DNA of 64,000 nt from CAZFLM01 sp964519955 (GCA_964519955.1 CAZFLM010000002.1:110009-174008), one strand, 5' to 3'. Shown: positions 41,295 through 51,594, counted from the first letter of the stretch. Notes: generated from the sequence alone by a model not told the origin. Numbers and translations: made by a program.

Positions 41295-44012
41295 ATGCTC
41301 GTGAGACGCGCCGTTCTGGCCTTCGCGGCCGCGTTGTGGGCCTTCGCCCTGCCTCACCCAGCCGCCGCAGCCCCCGGCAGCCGCCTCGAGGACTACGATG
41401 TCGTCTGGACGAGCCCGTCGCGGGATGCGGCGGGCTCGATGCCCATCGGCAACGGGGAGGTCGTGCTCAACGTGTGGGTCGGGGAGGCGAGCGGCGACCT
41501 CCTGTTCTACATCGGGCGCACCGACTCGCTCTCCGAGATCAGCCGCATCCTGAAGCTCGGCGCGGTCCGCGTTCACCTCGATCCGAGCCCCTTCCGCGGC
41601 GCCGCGGACTTCCGGCAGCGCCTGCGCCTGCGCGACGGGCGCATCGACGTGACCGGCGGCGGCGCCAGGCTCAGCCTGTTCGTCGACAGCGCCGCACACG
41701 TGGTCCACCTGACCGGCGCGTTCGCGAGCCCCGTCAGTGTTGCGGCGACGGCGGAGTGCTGGCGCAACGAGGCGCGGCCGCTTCCGCCCGGCGAGAACTT
41801 CACCGCCTGGTCGGTGCACGATGCCCCGTTCCCGCGCATCGAGGCCGCGGACGTGTTCCTCCCGGACGGGCCTGCCGTCACCTGGTACCACCGCAACGAG
41901 ACGTCGGTCGTGCCGAAGCTGTGGGAGAACCAGTCGCTCACCGGGCTCAAGGGCACCTTCGACCCGCTCATCGGCCGCACGTTCGGGGCGTCGATGGAGA
42001 GCACGGAGCTGGCGCGGACGGGCGAGCGTGAGTTGGCCTCCTCCGGACCGATCGGCTCGTTCTCGCTGAAGATCGCGACCTGCACCGCGCAGACGAAGAC
42101 GCCAGCCGAGTGGCTCAAGGGTATCGCGGCGGAGGCGGCACGCTCCCCTCTCGAGGCGGCCCGCAAGCGCACCGAGGCGTGGTGGCACGCATACTGGCAG
42201 CGCTCGTGGGTCTTCGTCTCGGGCGACGGCGGCGGCCTCGCCATCCCTGCCAACGACCAGCCGCTGCGCAAGGGCTTCGACTCGAACGCCCAGAACCGCT
42301 TCCCGGGCACGATCGCCCGCTGGCAGTGGACCGGGAAGGCGCTCAAGGAGGCGGAGATCGCGTCCCTGTTCGCCGCGCCGGCCGCAGCCGATCAGCCCGC
42401 GCCCGTGCGCGACGCCTTCCGCACCGGCCTCATGCTCGCCGCGACTATCACGCCCGCCGAGAAGGCGCCGGGCCGCATCTTCGACAAGCTCACGGCCGGC
42501 GGGACCGACGGCTTCCTCTTCGACACGCACCCCGGCGACAGCCTCCGCCTCATCGTGGGCAACATGACGCTGACCGCGCCCGGCGTCCTCGCCATCGGCA
42601 AGCTGCAGAACGTCGCCGCGACGTACGCCCCGGCGACCGGCGAGGCGGCCATCTACCTCGATGGTAAGCTCGTGGCGCACACCGGCGGCGAGCCCGGCTC
42701 GATGGTGACGCGCGGCTATGTGCTCCAGCGCTACGTGCAGGGCTGCGAGAGCCGCGGCGAGTACCCGGTGAAGTTCAACGGGGGCTACTACACCGTCGAG
42801 CCCACCGCGATGGGGATGCAGGGCAACGCCGACTTCCGCAACTGGGGCGACAGCCACTGGCTGCAGAACGTGCGCCACATGTACCACCCCATGCTCGCCT
42901 CGGGCGACACGGAGATGATGGACGCCTTCTTCCGCCTCTATGAGGCCGCCCGCCCGCTCGCGGAGTCGCGCACGAAGCGGTACCACGGCTGCGAGGGCGC
43001 CTACTTCCCCGAGACGATGACGCCTTTCGGCACCTACTCCGGCGGCGACTACGGCTGGGACCGAACGGGGAAGCAGCCGAAGGACGTCGGCTGCCCCTAC
43101 TGGGCGTACGCCTGGAACCAGGGCCCGGAGATCGTCGCGCTGATGCTCGACCGGTGGGACTACACACGCGATGCGAGCTTCCTCAAGACGCGCGTCCTGC
43201 CCATGGCCGAGTCGGTGCTGCGCTACTTCGACACGCGCTTCCGCAAGGACGAGCGCGGCCGAATCGTGCTGGATCCGACGCAGGTGGTGGAGACGTACTG
43301 GTACGAGGTGGTGAACGACATGCCGTCGACGGCCGGCCTCATCGCCATCACGCACCGCCTCTGCGCGCTGCCGGCTGCGCTCGTGCCGGAGGAGCAGCGG
43401 GCGTTCTTCGCGCACATGAAGGCGGCCTGCCCGGGGCTGCCCCTCGAAGGCGAGGGCGCTGACCGCAAGCTCGCCCCGGCCCAGAAGTACTCGCCGAGAA
43501 CCAGCAACTGCGAAAACGGGGAGCTGTACGGCGTGTGGCCGTTCCAGGTGGTTACGCTCGGCAAGCCGGAACTGCTCGCCGAAGCCAGGCGCGCCTACGA
43601 GCAGCGCAAGAACCACCTCGACGTGGGCTGGGGCTACGACGGCAGCGTGGCGGCGCTGCTCGGGCTGGCAGACGAGGCGGGGCGCATCCTGAACGCGAAG
43701 GTCCGCAACTCGCACCCGGCGTATCGTTGGCCCGCGACGTGGGGCCCGAACTTCGACTGGCTGCCCGACCAGAACCACGGCGGCAACCTGCTGAACACGG
43801 CGCAGCTCATGCTGCTGCAGGCCGAGCCCATCGAGGCGGGCGGCGCCATCCGCGTGCTGCCGGCCTGGCCGAAGGCGTGGGATGTCCGCTTCAAGCTGCA
43901 TGCGCCCGGCGGCACGGTGGTCGAGTGCGTCTACGAGGGCGGCAAGGTGCGCAGCCTGAAGGTGACCCCGGCCGCGCGGGCGAAGGATGTGCGGGTGATG
44001 ATGGGAGAGTAG
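41295..44012 (+). CDS. Secreted DUF5703/GH95-like glycosidase
   Basis: A 905-residue exported protein (signal peptide ending AAAAPG; AGGAG 9 bases upstream of ATG). The amino domain begins EDYDVVWTSPSRDAAGSMPI then GNGEVVLNVWVGEASGDLLF, the typical DUF5703/GH95-like opening (PIGNG motif). The centre and C-terminal half form an alpha-helical barrel with DPTQVVETYWYEVVNDMPST and SPRTSNCENGELYGVWPFQV. Near the end is VECVYEGGKVRSLKVTPAAR, a beta cap. It probably cleaves exo-linked sugars such as fucose or galactose from plant or glycoprotein glycans; activity is not established for DUF5703. Confidence 0.8.
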   Translation: MLVRRAVLAFAAALWAFALPHPAAAAPGSRLEDYDVVWTSPSRDAAGSMPIGNGEVVLNVWVGEASGDLLFYIGRTDSLSEISRILKLGAVRVHLDPSPFRGAADFRQRLRLRDGRIDVTGGGARLSLFVDSAAHVVHLTGAFASPVSVAATAECWRNEARPLPPGENFTAWSVHDAPFPRIEAADVFLPDGPAVTWYHRNETSVVPKLWENQSLTGLKGTFDPLIGRTFGASMESTELARTGERELASSGPIGSFSLKIATCTAQTKTPAEWLKGIAAEAARSPLEAARKRTEAWWHAYWQRSWVFVSGDGGGLAIPANDQPLRKGFDSNAQNRFPGTIARWQWTGKALKEAEIASLFAAPAAADQPAPVRDAFRTGLMLAATITPAEKAPGRIFDKLTAGGTDGFLFDTHPGDSLRLIVGNMTLTAPGVLAIGKLQNVAATYAPATGEAAIYLDGKLVAHTGGEPGSMVTRGYVLQRYVQGCESRGEYPVKFNGGYYTVEPTAMGMQGNADFRNWGDSHWLQNVRHMYHPMLASGDTEMMDAFFRLYEAARPLAESRTKRYHGCEGAYFPETMTPFGTYSGGDYGWDRTGKQPKDVGCPYWAYAWNQGPEIVALMLDRWDYTRDASFLKTRVLPMAESVLRYFDTRFRKDERGRIVLDPTQVVETYWYEVVNDMPSTAGLIAITHRLCALPAALVPEEQRAFFAHMKAACPGLPLEGEGADRKLAPAQKYSPRTSNCENGELYGVWPFQVVTLGKPELLAEARRAYEQRKNHLDVGWGYDGSVAALLGLADEAGRILNAKVRNSHPAYRWPATWGPNFDWLPDQNHGGNLLNTAQLMLLQAEPIEAGGAIRVLPAWPKAWDVRFKLHAPGGTVVECVYEGGKVRSLKVTPAARAKDVRVMMGE

Positions 44013-44031
44013 CCCCATCGCGGCTCGGTCG

Positions 44032-44087
44032 GCCAGCCCGCGAAGGCGGACTTCGTGCCCTTCGCAGGCGCGACTTCAGTCGCCCGC
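44032..44087. repeat. Single copy of repeat family B hairpin
   Basis: CAGCCCGCGAAGGCGGACTT followed by CGTGCCCTTCGCAGGCGCGA and CTTCAGTCGCC. This matches the hairpin part of the 136-bp units at 29166-29541. It lies between two secreted-enzyme genes, where it may also end the upstream transcript. Confidence 0.7.
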
Positions 44088-44117
44088 GGCGCCGCCAGAC
44101 AACCAGGGAGGCATTGT

Positions 44118-46361
44118 ATGTGGCACACGCTCGGCGCGGCGCTGGCCGCGCTCCTGATGCTGGCGGCTGCAGCGCCCATCGCCGCGGACCCCATCCAGGA
44201 CACGCCGTTCTGGCAGGAGTTCCACGAGGCCTACCCGCTCGCCACGCCGGAAGAGAAAGACGTGCGCGCGCTGGCGTTCGATGCCCAGGGCCGGCTCTGG
44301 GCCGCGACGGGCGCCGGGGTGCGCTGGCTCGACGGCCAGGCGTGGCGAACCCCGCCCGGCGGCGCTGAGGTCGGCTCCTCCTATGCCCTGCACCTCGACG
44401 CGGCGGGCACGCTCTGGATCGGCGCCTGGAACGGCCTCTACCGCGCCACTCCGGAGCGCGTGACGCTCGGCCCCATTCGCGACACCCCCGTCAGCGCGAT
44501 CGGCTCCATCCGGCACGCGGACGGCGCGGTGGTCGTGTTCGCGGCGGGACCGCACGGCATCTGGCGCAGTTCGTCGGAGGACTGGTACCCCCTCGAGGAC
44601 GCCTGGCACCGCGGCATCCGCGCGGTCCTGCCGACGCCCGACGGTCGGCTCTGGATCGGCACCACGAGCGGCCTCTACCGCCTCGACCTGGAGAGCCGCC
44701 GAACCGCCGCCTACTCCCGCCCCAGCGTTCTGCTCAGCAGCAGCGTCAGCGACCTCGCCCCAATGGCCGACGGCGGCTTCTGCATCGCGTCCAGCGGCGG
44801 GCTCGACTACTACGCCGGCACGAAGCGCGTCCGCTCCATCTCCGCTCCTCAAGGACTGCCCTGCCGCCAGGTGAGCGCCATCGCCCGCGATTCGGAGGGA
44901 CGCCTCTGGCTCGCAACGAAGCTCGGGGTGGCCCGCCTCGACGGGACGCGCTGGAACCTGTTCCACAGCCGGCGCTGGCTGGCGAGCGACGAGGCGCGCG
45001 ACGTGGCGATCGGCCCGGACGGCGCCGCGTGGGTCGCGACGGCGGGCGGGGTGGACGCCATCCGGCGCAAGCGGATGACGCTCGCCGAGAAGGCCGCCTA
45101 CTTCCTCGCGATGCTGCGCGCCCGGCACATCCGCGAGCCGGGTCTCGTCGGGCCGATGGTGCTGGACACACCCGGCGACGTATCGAAGGGGTTCATCGAG
45201 GACGACGACAACGATGGCGAGCACACGGGCATGTACTGCGCGATGGAGTCGATGCGCTACGCGGTGACCAAGGCGCCCGACGCCCGCGAGAACGCCCGCG
45301 CCGCCTTCCACGCACTGATGGTCCTGCAGCAGGCCACGGGCACGCCGCACTTCATCGCGCGCTCGGTGCTGCCCATCGGTACGCCGCCGCGCCACGAGGT
45401 GGACCGCACGTTCACGCCGGAGCAGATCGCCGACACCAATCGAGACGACCCGCGCGAGAAGATCATCGAGAAGCGCTGGGTGCCCACCGCGGACGGCAAG
45501 TGGCTCTGGAAGCGCGACGCCAGCTCCGACGAGGTCTGCGGCCATATGGTCGGCTACGCGATGTACTACGACCTGGCCGCGACGGAGGACGAGAAGAAGC
45601 TCGTCGCCGACCAGGTCGACCGCATCGTCGGCGGCATCGCTGACCACGGGTTCACGCTGCGGGATATCGATGGGACGGCCACGCGCTGGGGCAATTGGGC
45701 GCCCGCCAGCCTGAACGGCGACCCGACCTGGCACGAGGAGCGCCCCGGCAACTCGATCGAGATCCTGGCGCACCTGGGCGTCGCCTACAACATGACGGGC
45801 AAGCAGAAGTACCTCGACGCGGCGCGGGAGCTGATCGAGAAGCACGGCTACGACCGCAATATGACGCGCACGATCTTCGACACCGCCTCCGAGCGCACGC
45901 ACATCGAGGACGAACTGCTCTCCATCACCTACCCCAACCTGTTCACGCACCTTATCGTGCCGACGCTCTCGCCCGCCGCCCAGACGAGCCTGCGCAACTG
46001 GCACAAGTGGTGCGCGCCCGACGGCATCCCCTTCTACGACTTCGTCTACGCGCGCTTCTCCGGCACGAGCATCCCGCTTAGCCGGGCCGTGGAGACGCTG
46101 CGCGAGTGGCCGCTGGACATGGTCGAGTGGACGGTGGACAACAGCAAGCGCGAGGACGTGAAGTGGGACCGCACGCCCGGCCGCGACGAGAGCCACCTCA
46201 CCCGCATCCTGCCGCGCGGCGAGATGGGCCTCTGCAACTGGGACCAGGAGCCCTACCGCGCGGTCATCGGCATGGGCGGCACGCGCGAGGACAAGCCGAC
46301 GGACTGGCTCCTGGCCTACTGGATGGGGCGCTACTGGGGGCTGGTTGGAGGGCCGCCTTAG
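44118..46361 (+). CDS. Secreted fusion: two-component-type propeller plus helical-barrel hydrolase-like domain
   Basis: A 747-residue exported protein (signal peptide ending AAAAPIAAD; AGGGAGG upstream). Residues about 45-330 are Reg_prop blades as found in hybrid sensor kinases (ALAFDAQGRLWAATGAGVRW, LPTPDGRLWIGTTSGLYRLD, AIARDSEGRLWLATKLGVAR). No kinase follows; instead residues about 345-740 form an alpha-helical toroid-like region (NSIEILAHLGVAYNMTGKQK, IEDELLSITYPNLFTHLIVP). This second part resembles unsaturated glucuronidase/mannosidase-type barrels without a definite family. Its stop overlaps the convergent peptidase gene by 4 bases. Confidence 0.78.
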   Translation: MWHTLGAALAALLMLAAAAPIAADPIQDTPFWQEFHEAYPLATPEEKDVRALAFDAQGRLWAATGAGVRWLDGQAWRTPPGGAEVGSSYALHLDAAGTLWIGAWNGLYRATPERVTLGPIRDTPVSAIGSIRHADGAVVVFAAGPHGIWRSSSEDWYPLEDAWHRGIRAVLPTPDGRLWIGTTSGLYRLDLESRRTAAYSRPSVLLSSSVSDLAPMADGGFCIASSGGLDYYAGTKRVRSISAPQGLPCRQVSAIARDSEGRLWLATKLGVARLDGTRWNLFHSRRWLASDEARDVAIGPDGAAWVATAGGVDAIRRKRMTLAEKAAYFLAMLRARHIREPGLVGPMVLDTPGDVSKGFIEDDDNDGEHTGMYCAMESMRYAVTKAPDARENARAAFHALMVLQQATGTPHFIARSVLPIGTPPRHEVDRTFTPEQIADTNRDDPREKIIEKRWVPTADGKWLWKRDASSDEVCGHMVGYAMYYDLAATEDEKKLVADQVDRIVGGIADHGFTLRDIDGTATRWGNWAPASLNGDPTWHEERPGNSIEILAHLGVAYNMTGKQKYLDAARELIEKHGYDRNMTRTIFDTASERTHIEDELLSITYPNLFTHLIVPTLSPAAQTSLRNWHKWCAPDGIPFYDFVYARFSGTSIPLSRAVETLREWPLDMVEWTVDNSKREDVKWDRTPGRDESHLTRILPRGEMGLCNWDQEPYRAVIGMGGTREDKPTDWLLAYWMGRYWGLVGGPP

Positions 46362-49024
46362 GTCCGGCCTGCCGAGCCTCGCTGCTTCCGCCCCAGCAGC
46401 AGCGGCGCCTGCAGGCCGATCCAGCCCAGCAGTGCCGCGCCGACGATGAGCCAGCCGGTGACCGCGTCGTCGGGATCGAGCGAGAGGCCGAACATGACCG
46501 AGACGCCCATCGCCACGAGCCCGACGTAGACGAGAGAGACGAAGAGGCCGCGCCGCGCCGTCTCGCGAGGGCTCTTGCTCGTCACCTCGCCCAGCATCAG
46601 CGCGCGCGGCATGTCCGGCATCGGCACATCGGCGGGCCATGCGAGCGACTCGTCGCCGACTACCAACTCGCGCGGCTCCTGGGCGCCGCTCCGCCACGCC
46701 TCGATCGCATCGGCCAGGCTTCGCGACTGGCGCGAGGCGCCCCACAGCGTACGCGGCGATCCCATCCGCATCTGGAGGACGCCGCCCGCCCCCGTCTCCG
46801 TGTCGGCCCACTCGATCACCACCACGCTGCGCCGAAGCCAGGTGGCGAGCGTGGTGCTGCAGCGGACGCTGCAGATGCACTCGCGCGGCGTGGCGAAGGC
46901 CGCCTGCTCGCCCTTGTAGATCAGCCGGTTCGGCGACAGCCAGAGGATGCCGCAATCCCAGTCGTACCAGCCGTCGTACGTGAGCCGTTCGGCGCTCGGC
47001 GAGAGCCCGACGAAGGCGCCCACGCCCCCGGGCAGCCCGTCCGACTGCCACCGCTCGCGAAGCTGCTCGCCGATGCGGCAGAACCCGCGAGCGCCGATGA
47101 GCGCGTAGCCAGCGGAAGCGCCGGCGACACCCAGCACGACCGCCAGGGGCCAGTACGCGGCGCCGAGCCCGGGAGCCCACATGACCAGGCACGCCGGCAC
47201 GACCGCCAGCGCCGCCAGCATCGTCCACGAAACCCGGAGCCCGGAGATGGCCCGGTAGCGGGAGGAGAAGAGCGGCTGGCGCTGGTCGAGCGACGGCACA
47301 GGGTAGTACGTGTTCGGGTCTTCGTCCTCGTGGCGCGGGGTGAGCTGGGCGCCCGCGAGCAACGCCTGCACCCGCTCCGGCGCGATGCCTCCGAGCTTGC
47401 CGATGTACGTCGCCCGGCGCAGCGTTGATGGGTGCGTGAGCGTCTGCTCCTGGGCGCGCGTCCAGTCCATGGGCAGCATGTTCTGACGCACCAGCTTCGC
47501 CAGCCCGCTGATGAGCGCCTCCGGGTCGCCGGTCAGCTTCACCGCAAGGCAGTCGGCGGAGCGCTCGAAGCGGCGAGAGGCCGCGAGCATTGCCGCGTAT
47601 CCCACGATGATGGCCACCGGAATCGCGACGGGTCGATCCGGATCGACCCCCCGGAACAGAGCGCTGAGGGCAAGCAGGAAGACGATGAGGGCAGCCAGGA
47701 ACACGATCGACAGCTTGCGGGGATGACGCAGGCGGAGGTGGGCCACTTCGTGCGCAAGGACTGCGTCGACCTCTCGGCACACGAGCCCGCGCACGAGGCG
47801 TTCGGTCACCATCGCCCTGCCGCCCGTCGCCGCGCCCGCGTTGCTCATCAGGCCCCGCCCGGCAGGCAGCAGGTAGAACTGGGAGACGCGGACCTTGGCC
47901 TGCGCCGCCAACTCGAACACGCGATCGCGCAGGGCTCCCGTCGTGAGAGCGTGGGGCGTCATGTCCGTGGCGGTGCCCAGTGCCAACGCGAAGCCGAGAT
48001 ACGAGGCGTACGCAAGCACGAGGCCCACGACGCCGGCTCGCGGATCGCCATCAATGAAGGAGTACAGCGCGACCAAGTACAGCCCGGCTGGCACAAACGC
48101 GACAGCGACACGCAGGGCCGTCTGCTTGACGAGGTCCGCCGCCGTCCACTGGGCGCCCCGCACGCGCTGAACCACTGGGAACGCCAGGCGGGCCATCAGC
48201 AGCGCGGAGACGGCCGGCGGCAGCAGCACCAGCACACCCGAGGCCGCTGTCCCGCGGCACCCGAGGAAGGCGCCCGCTATCGATGCCAGACCGCACCAGC
48301 CCGAGGCCGTCGCCAGCAGCGCCCACCCGGCCCAGATGTAGACGGCCAGCATCTGGCCCGAGCGGTAGAAGGCGAACCAGGCGGTGTCGGCCAACTCGGG
48401 TGGGGCGGCGAGGGCGCGGCGTCGGGCGCGAACGATGAGCGCGGCGGCGACGGCCAGCAGCATGCCCGCGGCGGCCAGCATCAAGAGCGCGTCGGCCGCG
48501 CGATATCCCCAGACCGCCGTCAGTGGCTCCTGGCCCTCGCCGGATGGGAAGTACTCCGTCGTATAGACGCCCCGGCGCACACGGTGGATGCGCGCGCCAC
48601 CGGTCACGCGTGTCGTTGGCATATCGGGGCACTTCAGCTTAACGCGGAGAGAGGTCGCCGCCTCTTGCTCCAGGATCGCGTACAGCGGGCCTGGATCGAG
48701 GCGTACCTGCTGCGTGAGGCCGTGCGTGGCCGGCGCGCCGTGTGCGCGCAACACGATCGACCACCAACCGTCGTCGCCGTGGCCTAGCTCGCGCGACCAG
48801 TTGGCCGGAGCGGTGCCGAGAGCGCGGGACAGCGCCCTGCCGAGCCTGGATGCGGAAACGAGCGGCCGCCGACTGAAGATCAACTCCGCGCGGCACCCAC
48901 CCGTACTGGCTGCGATGTACAGGTAGGCCGGGTTCTCGTCCGGCTGTTGGCGGTCTTGGGCGAGGCCCCCAATCGACAGCAGCAGCAGAACACCCAAGGC
49001 AGCAGCTCGACTGAAGTGCTTCAC
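46358..49024 (-). CDS. M48 family membrane metallopeptidase
   Basis: An 888-residue membrane protein with signal peptide and several membrane segments (LMLAAAGMLLAVAAALIV, VLLPPAVSALLMARLAF, LRVAVAFVPAGLYLVALYSF). The M48 motif is DAVLAHEVAHLRLRHPRK (HExxH at 425-429), followed by membrane helices and the third-ligand region RRFERSADCLAVKLTGDPEA. This is the HtpX/Ste24 arrangement, but the protein is about three times the length of HtpX, with an extra amino-terminal extracytoplasmic domain and long C-terminal region with more helices. GTG start with AAGGTG upstream. Role likely in membrane protein quality control. Confidence 0.88.
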   Translation of the reverse strand: MKHFSRAAALGVLLLLSIGGLAQDRQQPDENPAYLYIAASTGGCRAELIFSRRPLVSASRLGRALSRALGTAPANWSRELGHGDDGWWSIVLRAHGAPATHGLTQQVRLDPGPLYAILEQEAATSLRVKLKCPDMPTTRVTGGARIHRVRRGVYTTEYFPSGEGQEPLTAVWGYRAADALLMLAAAGMLLAVAAALIVRARRRALAAPPELADTAWFAFYRSGQMLAVYIWAGWALLATASGWCGLASIAGAFLGCRGTAASGVLVLLPPAVSALLMARLAFPVVQRVRGAQWTAADLVKQTALRVAVAFVPAGLYLVALYSFIDGDPRAGVVGLVLAYASYLGFALALGTATDMTPHALTTGALRDRVFELAAQAKVRVSQFYLLPAGRGLMSNAGAATGGRAMVTERLVRGLVCREVDAVLAHEVAHLRLRHPRKLSIVFLAALIVFLLALSALFRGVDPDRPVAIPVAIIVGYAAMLAASRRFERSADCLAVKLTGDPEALISGLAKLVRQNMLPMDWTRAQEQTLTHPSTLRRATYIGKLGGIAPERVQALLAGAQLTPRHEDEDPNTYYPVPSLDQRQPLFSSRYRAISGLRVSWTMLAALAVVPACLVMWAPGLGAAYWPLAVVLGVAGASAGYALIGARGFCRIGEQLRERWQSDGLPGGVGAFVGLSPSAERLTYDGWYDWDCGILWLSPNRLIYKGEQAAFATPRECICSVRCSTTLATWLRRSVVVIEWADTETGAGGVLQMRMGSPRTLWGASRQSRSLADAIEAWRSGAQEPRELVVGDESLAWPADVPMPDMPRALMLGEVTSKSPRETARRGLFVSLVYVGLVAMGVSVMFGLSLDPDDAVTGWLIVGAALLGWIGLQAPLLLGRKQRGSAGRT

Positions 49025-49056
49025 GGCACCTTCCCCTCCCCGGTTCCCCGGAACGC

Positions 49057-51594
49057 CTACCGCCCCAACTCCCGCGCCACCGTCTCCCGCAGCCGCAGCA
49101 ACGCGTCGCCGTCCAGCCTGTCGAAGACGGTCTGGCCCGCGTCATCGGCGAAGCGCTGGACCGAGCGGGCGCTGAGGTCGGCCACACCGGCGAGCGCCGC
49201 GGCGAGCTGAGCGGGCGACCAGCCTCTTTTCGACGCGAGGAGCCGCAAGTACTCCACATCCTGCTGGCCGCGGCGCAGCGCCTTCAGGCGGAGGCTCGCC
49301 ACCGGGCCGTCGACGCCCACGCGATTGCCGGGCACGAGGAGCGCCGTGGGCGTCGGCTGGTCGAACGCCTCGTCGCCGCCCAGGCTGTTCCAGGGCAGGA
49401 TGCCGTCCGCTCCCGCCAGGTACGCCTTCAGCGCCCAGCCCACCGCGATCCGGTTGGTGTCGCGCACTGCGTTGGCCTCCGCGTAGTGGCGGAAGTGGAC
49501 GCCCTGCGCCCACTGCATGTCCAGGCACCGCTCGTTCTTCGCGAACAGCTCGCCGGAGACGCACATCAGGTCGACCAGACCGTCGAGCCAGTCGCGCTGC
49601 CACTGCGGCCGCGAGACGTCGGCGCGGAAGATGAAACGCGGCGCGGCGTCCTTCGGCACGATGGGGCGCACCGCGTCGAGGAACAGCTTGCCGAAGAACC
49701 GCAGCGCCAGCCAGTCGTCGCGGAACATCGGCTCGTCCAGCAGCCACCACGAGCTGCCGCGCCCGCTCTGCTTCGGGTCGCGGAAGTCCACCTTGTCGTT
49801 CAGGAAGAACTCGAACGTCGTGCGGTTCCAGCCCTTCTCCTTGAAGTGCCGGGCGAAGTCGCGCGCGACGGCCTGCACCTCCTGGCGGAACGTCGCGTCG
49901 AACGCGTCCTCAATGGGTGGCGCCTTCAGCGCGTGCTCCACCACGCAGTCCGGGTAGGCGGTCGTGGTCTGCTGGTAGCGGTAATGCGTTCGGATGTCGG
50001 AGGGCCAGCCCTCGCAGAACGGGAGGTAGGCGTGCAGCAGCGGCGCCTGCCCGCGCGTCAGGCCGGCGAACGCGCTGCCATCGAAGTACGGGCCGAAGCG
50101 CTTGTCGAACGCGCTCCAGTCGGCCACGTGCATCCCCGCGCCCTCGCCCTCGACCTTCGGCACGTAGCCGGGGTCCGCGCGCCCGGCCTGGTTGTAGCCC
50201 AGGATGTCGAGCGTCGCGCGGTGCTCGTGCGCCATGCGGTGATAGGCCAGTTCAGCCGCGGCGTCGCCGGGCGGGCCGTAGGCGTTCAGGTCAAGGTCGA
50301 AGCCCAGCTCGTCGGGCAGCGAGAAGGGTCGCACCGCGATGTCGACCGGCACGCGGACGGCGGTGCCCCCGAGCGGCGTGACGACGACCTCAGCGTTGAG
50401 CGGGCCCGGCGGGAAGCGGCGCGGCACGTGGAACTCGACCAGCAGGCTGCGGTTCCGCTGCCCGTCGATGCGGTTCGCCGGGTCGGGGATAGCCAATTCG
50501 CCGCGAGCTGGGACCACCAACTCGGGGTACCACTCGCCATCGCGCACATACCAGTCGGCGGACACGTTCGCCAGCGCGCCGCCCATCGTCGTGCCGGGCG
50601 CCGCCGACACCGTGAACCGGGCCGGCCCGCTCGCCGCCTCGACGCAGAGGTGGAAGGCGACCCACTCGCCGCCGGCCGCCGCGAGCCGCACGCGCTTCGC
50701 CTGACCATCCCACACACGGTTGCCGCGCCGGTAGTCGCCAGCCGGCTGGCCGGCGTAGCGCTGCGCACCGACCTCCTCCAGCAGGTTGCCGGAGACCGGG
50801 TGCGCCTTCTCGATGTCCGGATACGCCCAGATGCGCAGGCCGCCGGCCTCCAGCGGCCCTCCAAGCGCGACGGCCGGTATCTCGGCGGGCTTCAGCGGCG
50901 CAGGCATCGCCGGCTGCGGGCGCGTGGCGGGCCGGGCGGACGGCGGCTCCGGCTTCCGCCCGGTGTTCTCGCCCTCCACCAGCAGGTAGGGCTCGAAGCC
51001 GGACTGCTCGCGCGAGTGCACGTCGCTGTTGGCGCGCGTCTGCCCCTTCTCGTCGGTGATCGCCCAGCCAAACGTGCCGCCGTCGGCCAGCGCGTGGACC
51101 ATGGCCGGCGGCACGTCGACCTCCAGCCAGCCGTCGCCGATCTCGCGGAGGTCCGCGTAGGCCACGCGCGTGCCGGCCGCGCTCCACGCCGCGTCGGTGA
51201 AGTCGCTCTGCGCGCCGCCCCACTTGCACTTGCCGGCGTCGGCCTCCAGGAAGGTGGCGCCTCCAGCCTCTTGAGTGCCCGCACCGATCCCTTCGACCCA
51301 ATCGACCGCGACGGTCGAGATGCCGATGGTCTTCAGCTTGTGCGGCCCGGCCGCGTGCAGCCGCAGCTTCGCCGAGCGCACGGTCCAGCCCGCGATGCCG
51401 GCGGTGTCGAACTTCGCCAGCATCCACATCTCCTTGCCCTTCAAGCGGATTCGCGACGACCGGCCGTAGTTGAGCGGCGCCTCGGCGGGGTAGGAGCTGA
51501 CGTTGGTGTCCGCCACGCATGGGAGGCGAAGCTCGGCGGCGCCGGCCGGTGCAGAGATGAGTGCGAGTGCGTAAAGCACCCTATGGACACGCAT
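49057..51594 (-). CDS. Secreted DUF4091/GH123-like protein with DNRLRE/CBM-like domain
   Basis: An 845-residue exported protein (start MRVHRVLYAL with GGAGGT 7 bases upstream; signal ends AGAAEL). The amino domain (about 20-200; ADTNVSSYPAEAPLNYGRSS, WTVRSAKLRLHAAGP) is a DNRLRE/CBM96-type beta sandwich. A Pro-rich linker follows, then a beta domain and a TIM-barrel like GH123/DUF4091 (FRDDWLALRFFGKLFLDAVR, LAGADGILPWNSLGGDEAFD). GH123 enzymes are beta-N-acetylgalactosaminidases using a substrate-assisted Asp-Glu pair; I could not assign that pair, so activity is uncertain. Ends with helices (RRGQQDVEYLRLLAS). Confidence 0.85.
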   Translation of the reverse strand: MRVHRVLYALALISAPAGAAELRLPCVADTNVSSYPAEAPLNYGRSSRIRLKGKEMWMLAKFDTAGIAGWTVRSAKLRLHAAGPHKLKTIGISTVAVDWVEGIGAGTQEAGGATFLEADAGKCKWGGAQSDFTDAAWSAAGTRVAYADLREIGDGWLEVDVPPAMVHALADGGTFGWAITDEKGQTRANSDVHSREQSGFEPYLLVEGENTGRKPEPPSARPATRPQPAMPAPLKPAEIPAVALGGPLEAGGLRIWAYPDIEKAHPVSGNLLEEVGAQRYAGQPAGDYRRGNRVWDGQAKRVRLAAAGGEWVAFHLCVEAASGPARFTVSAAPGTTMGGALANVSADWYVRDGEWYPELVVPARGELAIPDPANRIDGQRNRSLLVEFHVPRRFPPGPLNAEVVVTPLGGTAVRVPVDIAVRPFSLPDELGFDLDLNAYGPPGDAAAELAYHRMAHEHRATLDILGYNQAGRADPGYVPKVEGEGAGMHVADWSAFDKRFGPYFDGSAFAGLTRGQAPLLHAYLPFCEGWPSDIRTHYRYQQTTTAYPDCVVEHALKAPPIEDAFDATFRQEVQAVARDFARHFKEKGWNRTTFEFFLNDKVDFRDPKQSGRGSSWWLLDEPMFRDDWLALRFFGKLFLDAVRPIVPKDAAPRFIFRADVSRPQWQRDWLDGLVDLMCVSGELFAKNERCLDMQWAQGVHFRHYAEANAVRDTNRIAVGWALKAYLAGADGILPWNSLGGDEAFDQPTPTALLVPGNRVGVDGPVASLRLKALRRGQQDVEYLRLLASKRGWSPAQLAAALAGVADLSARSVQRFADDAGQTVFDRLDGDALLRLRETVARELGR

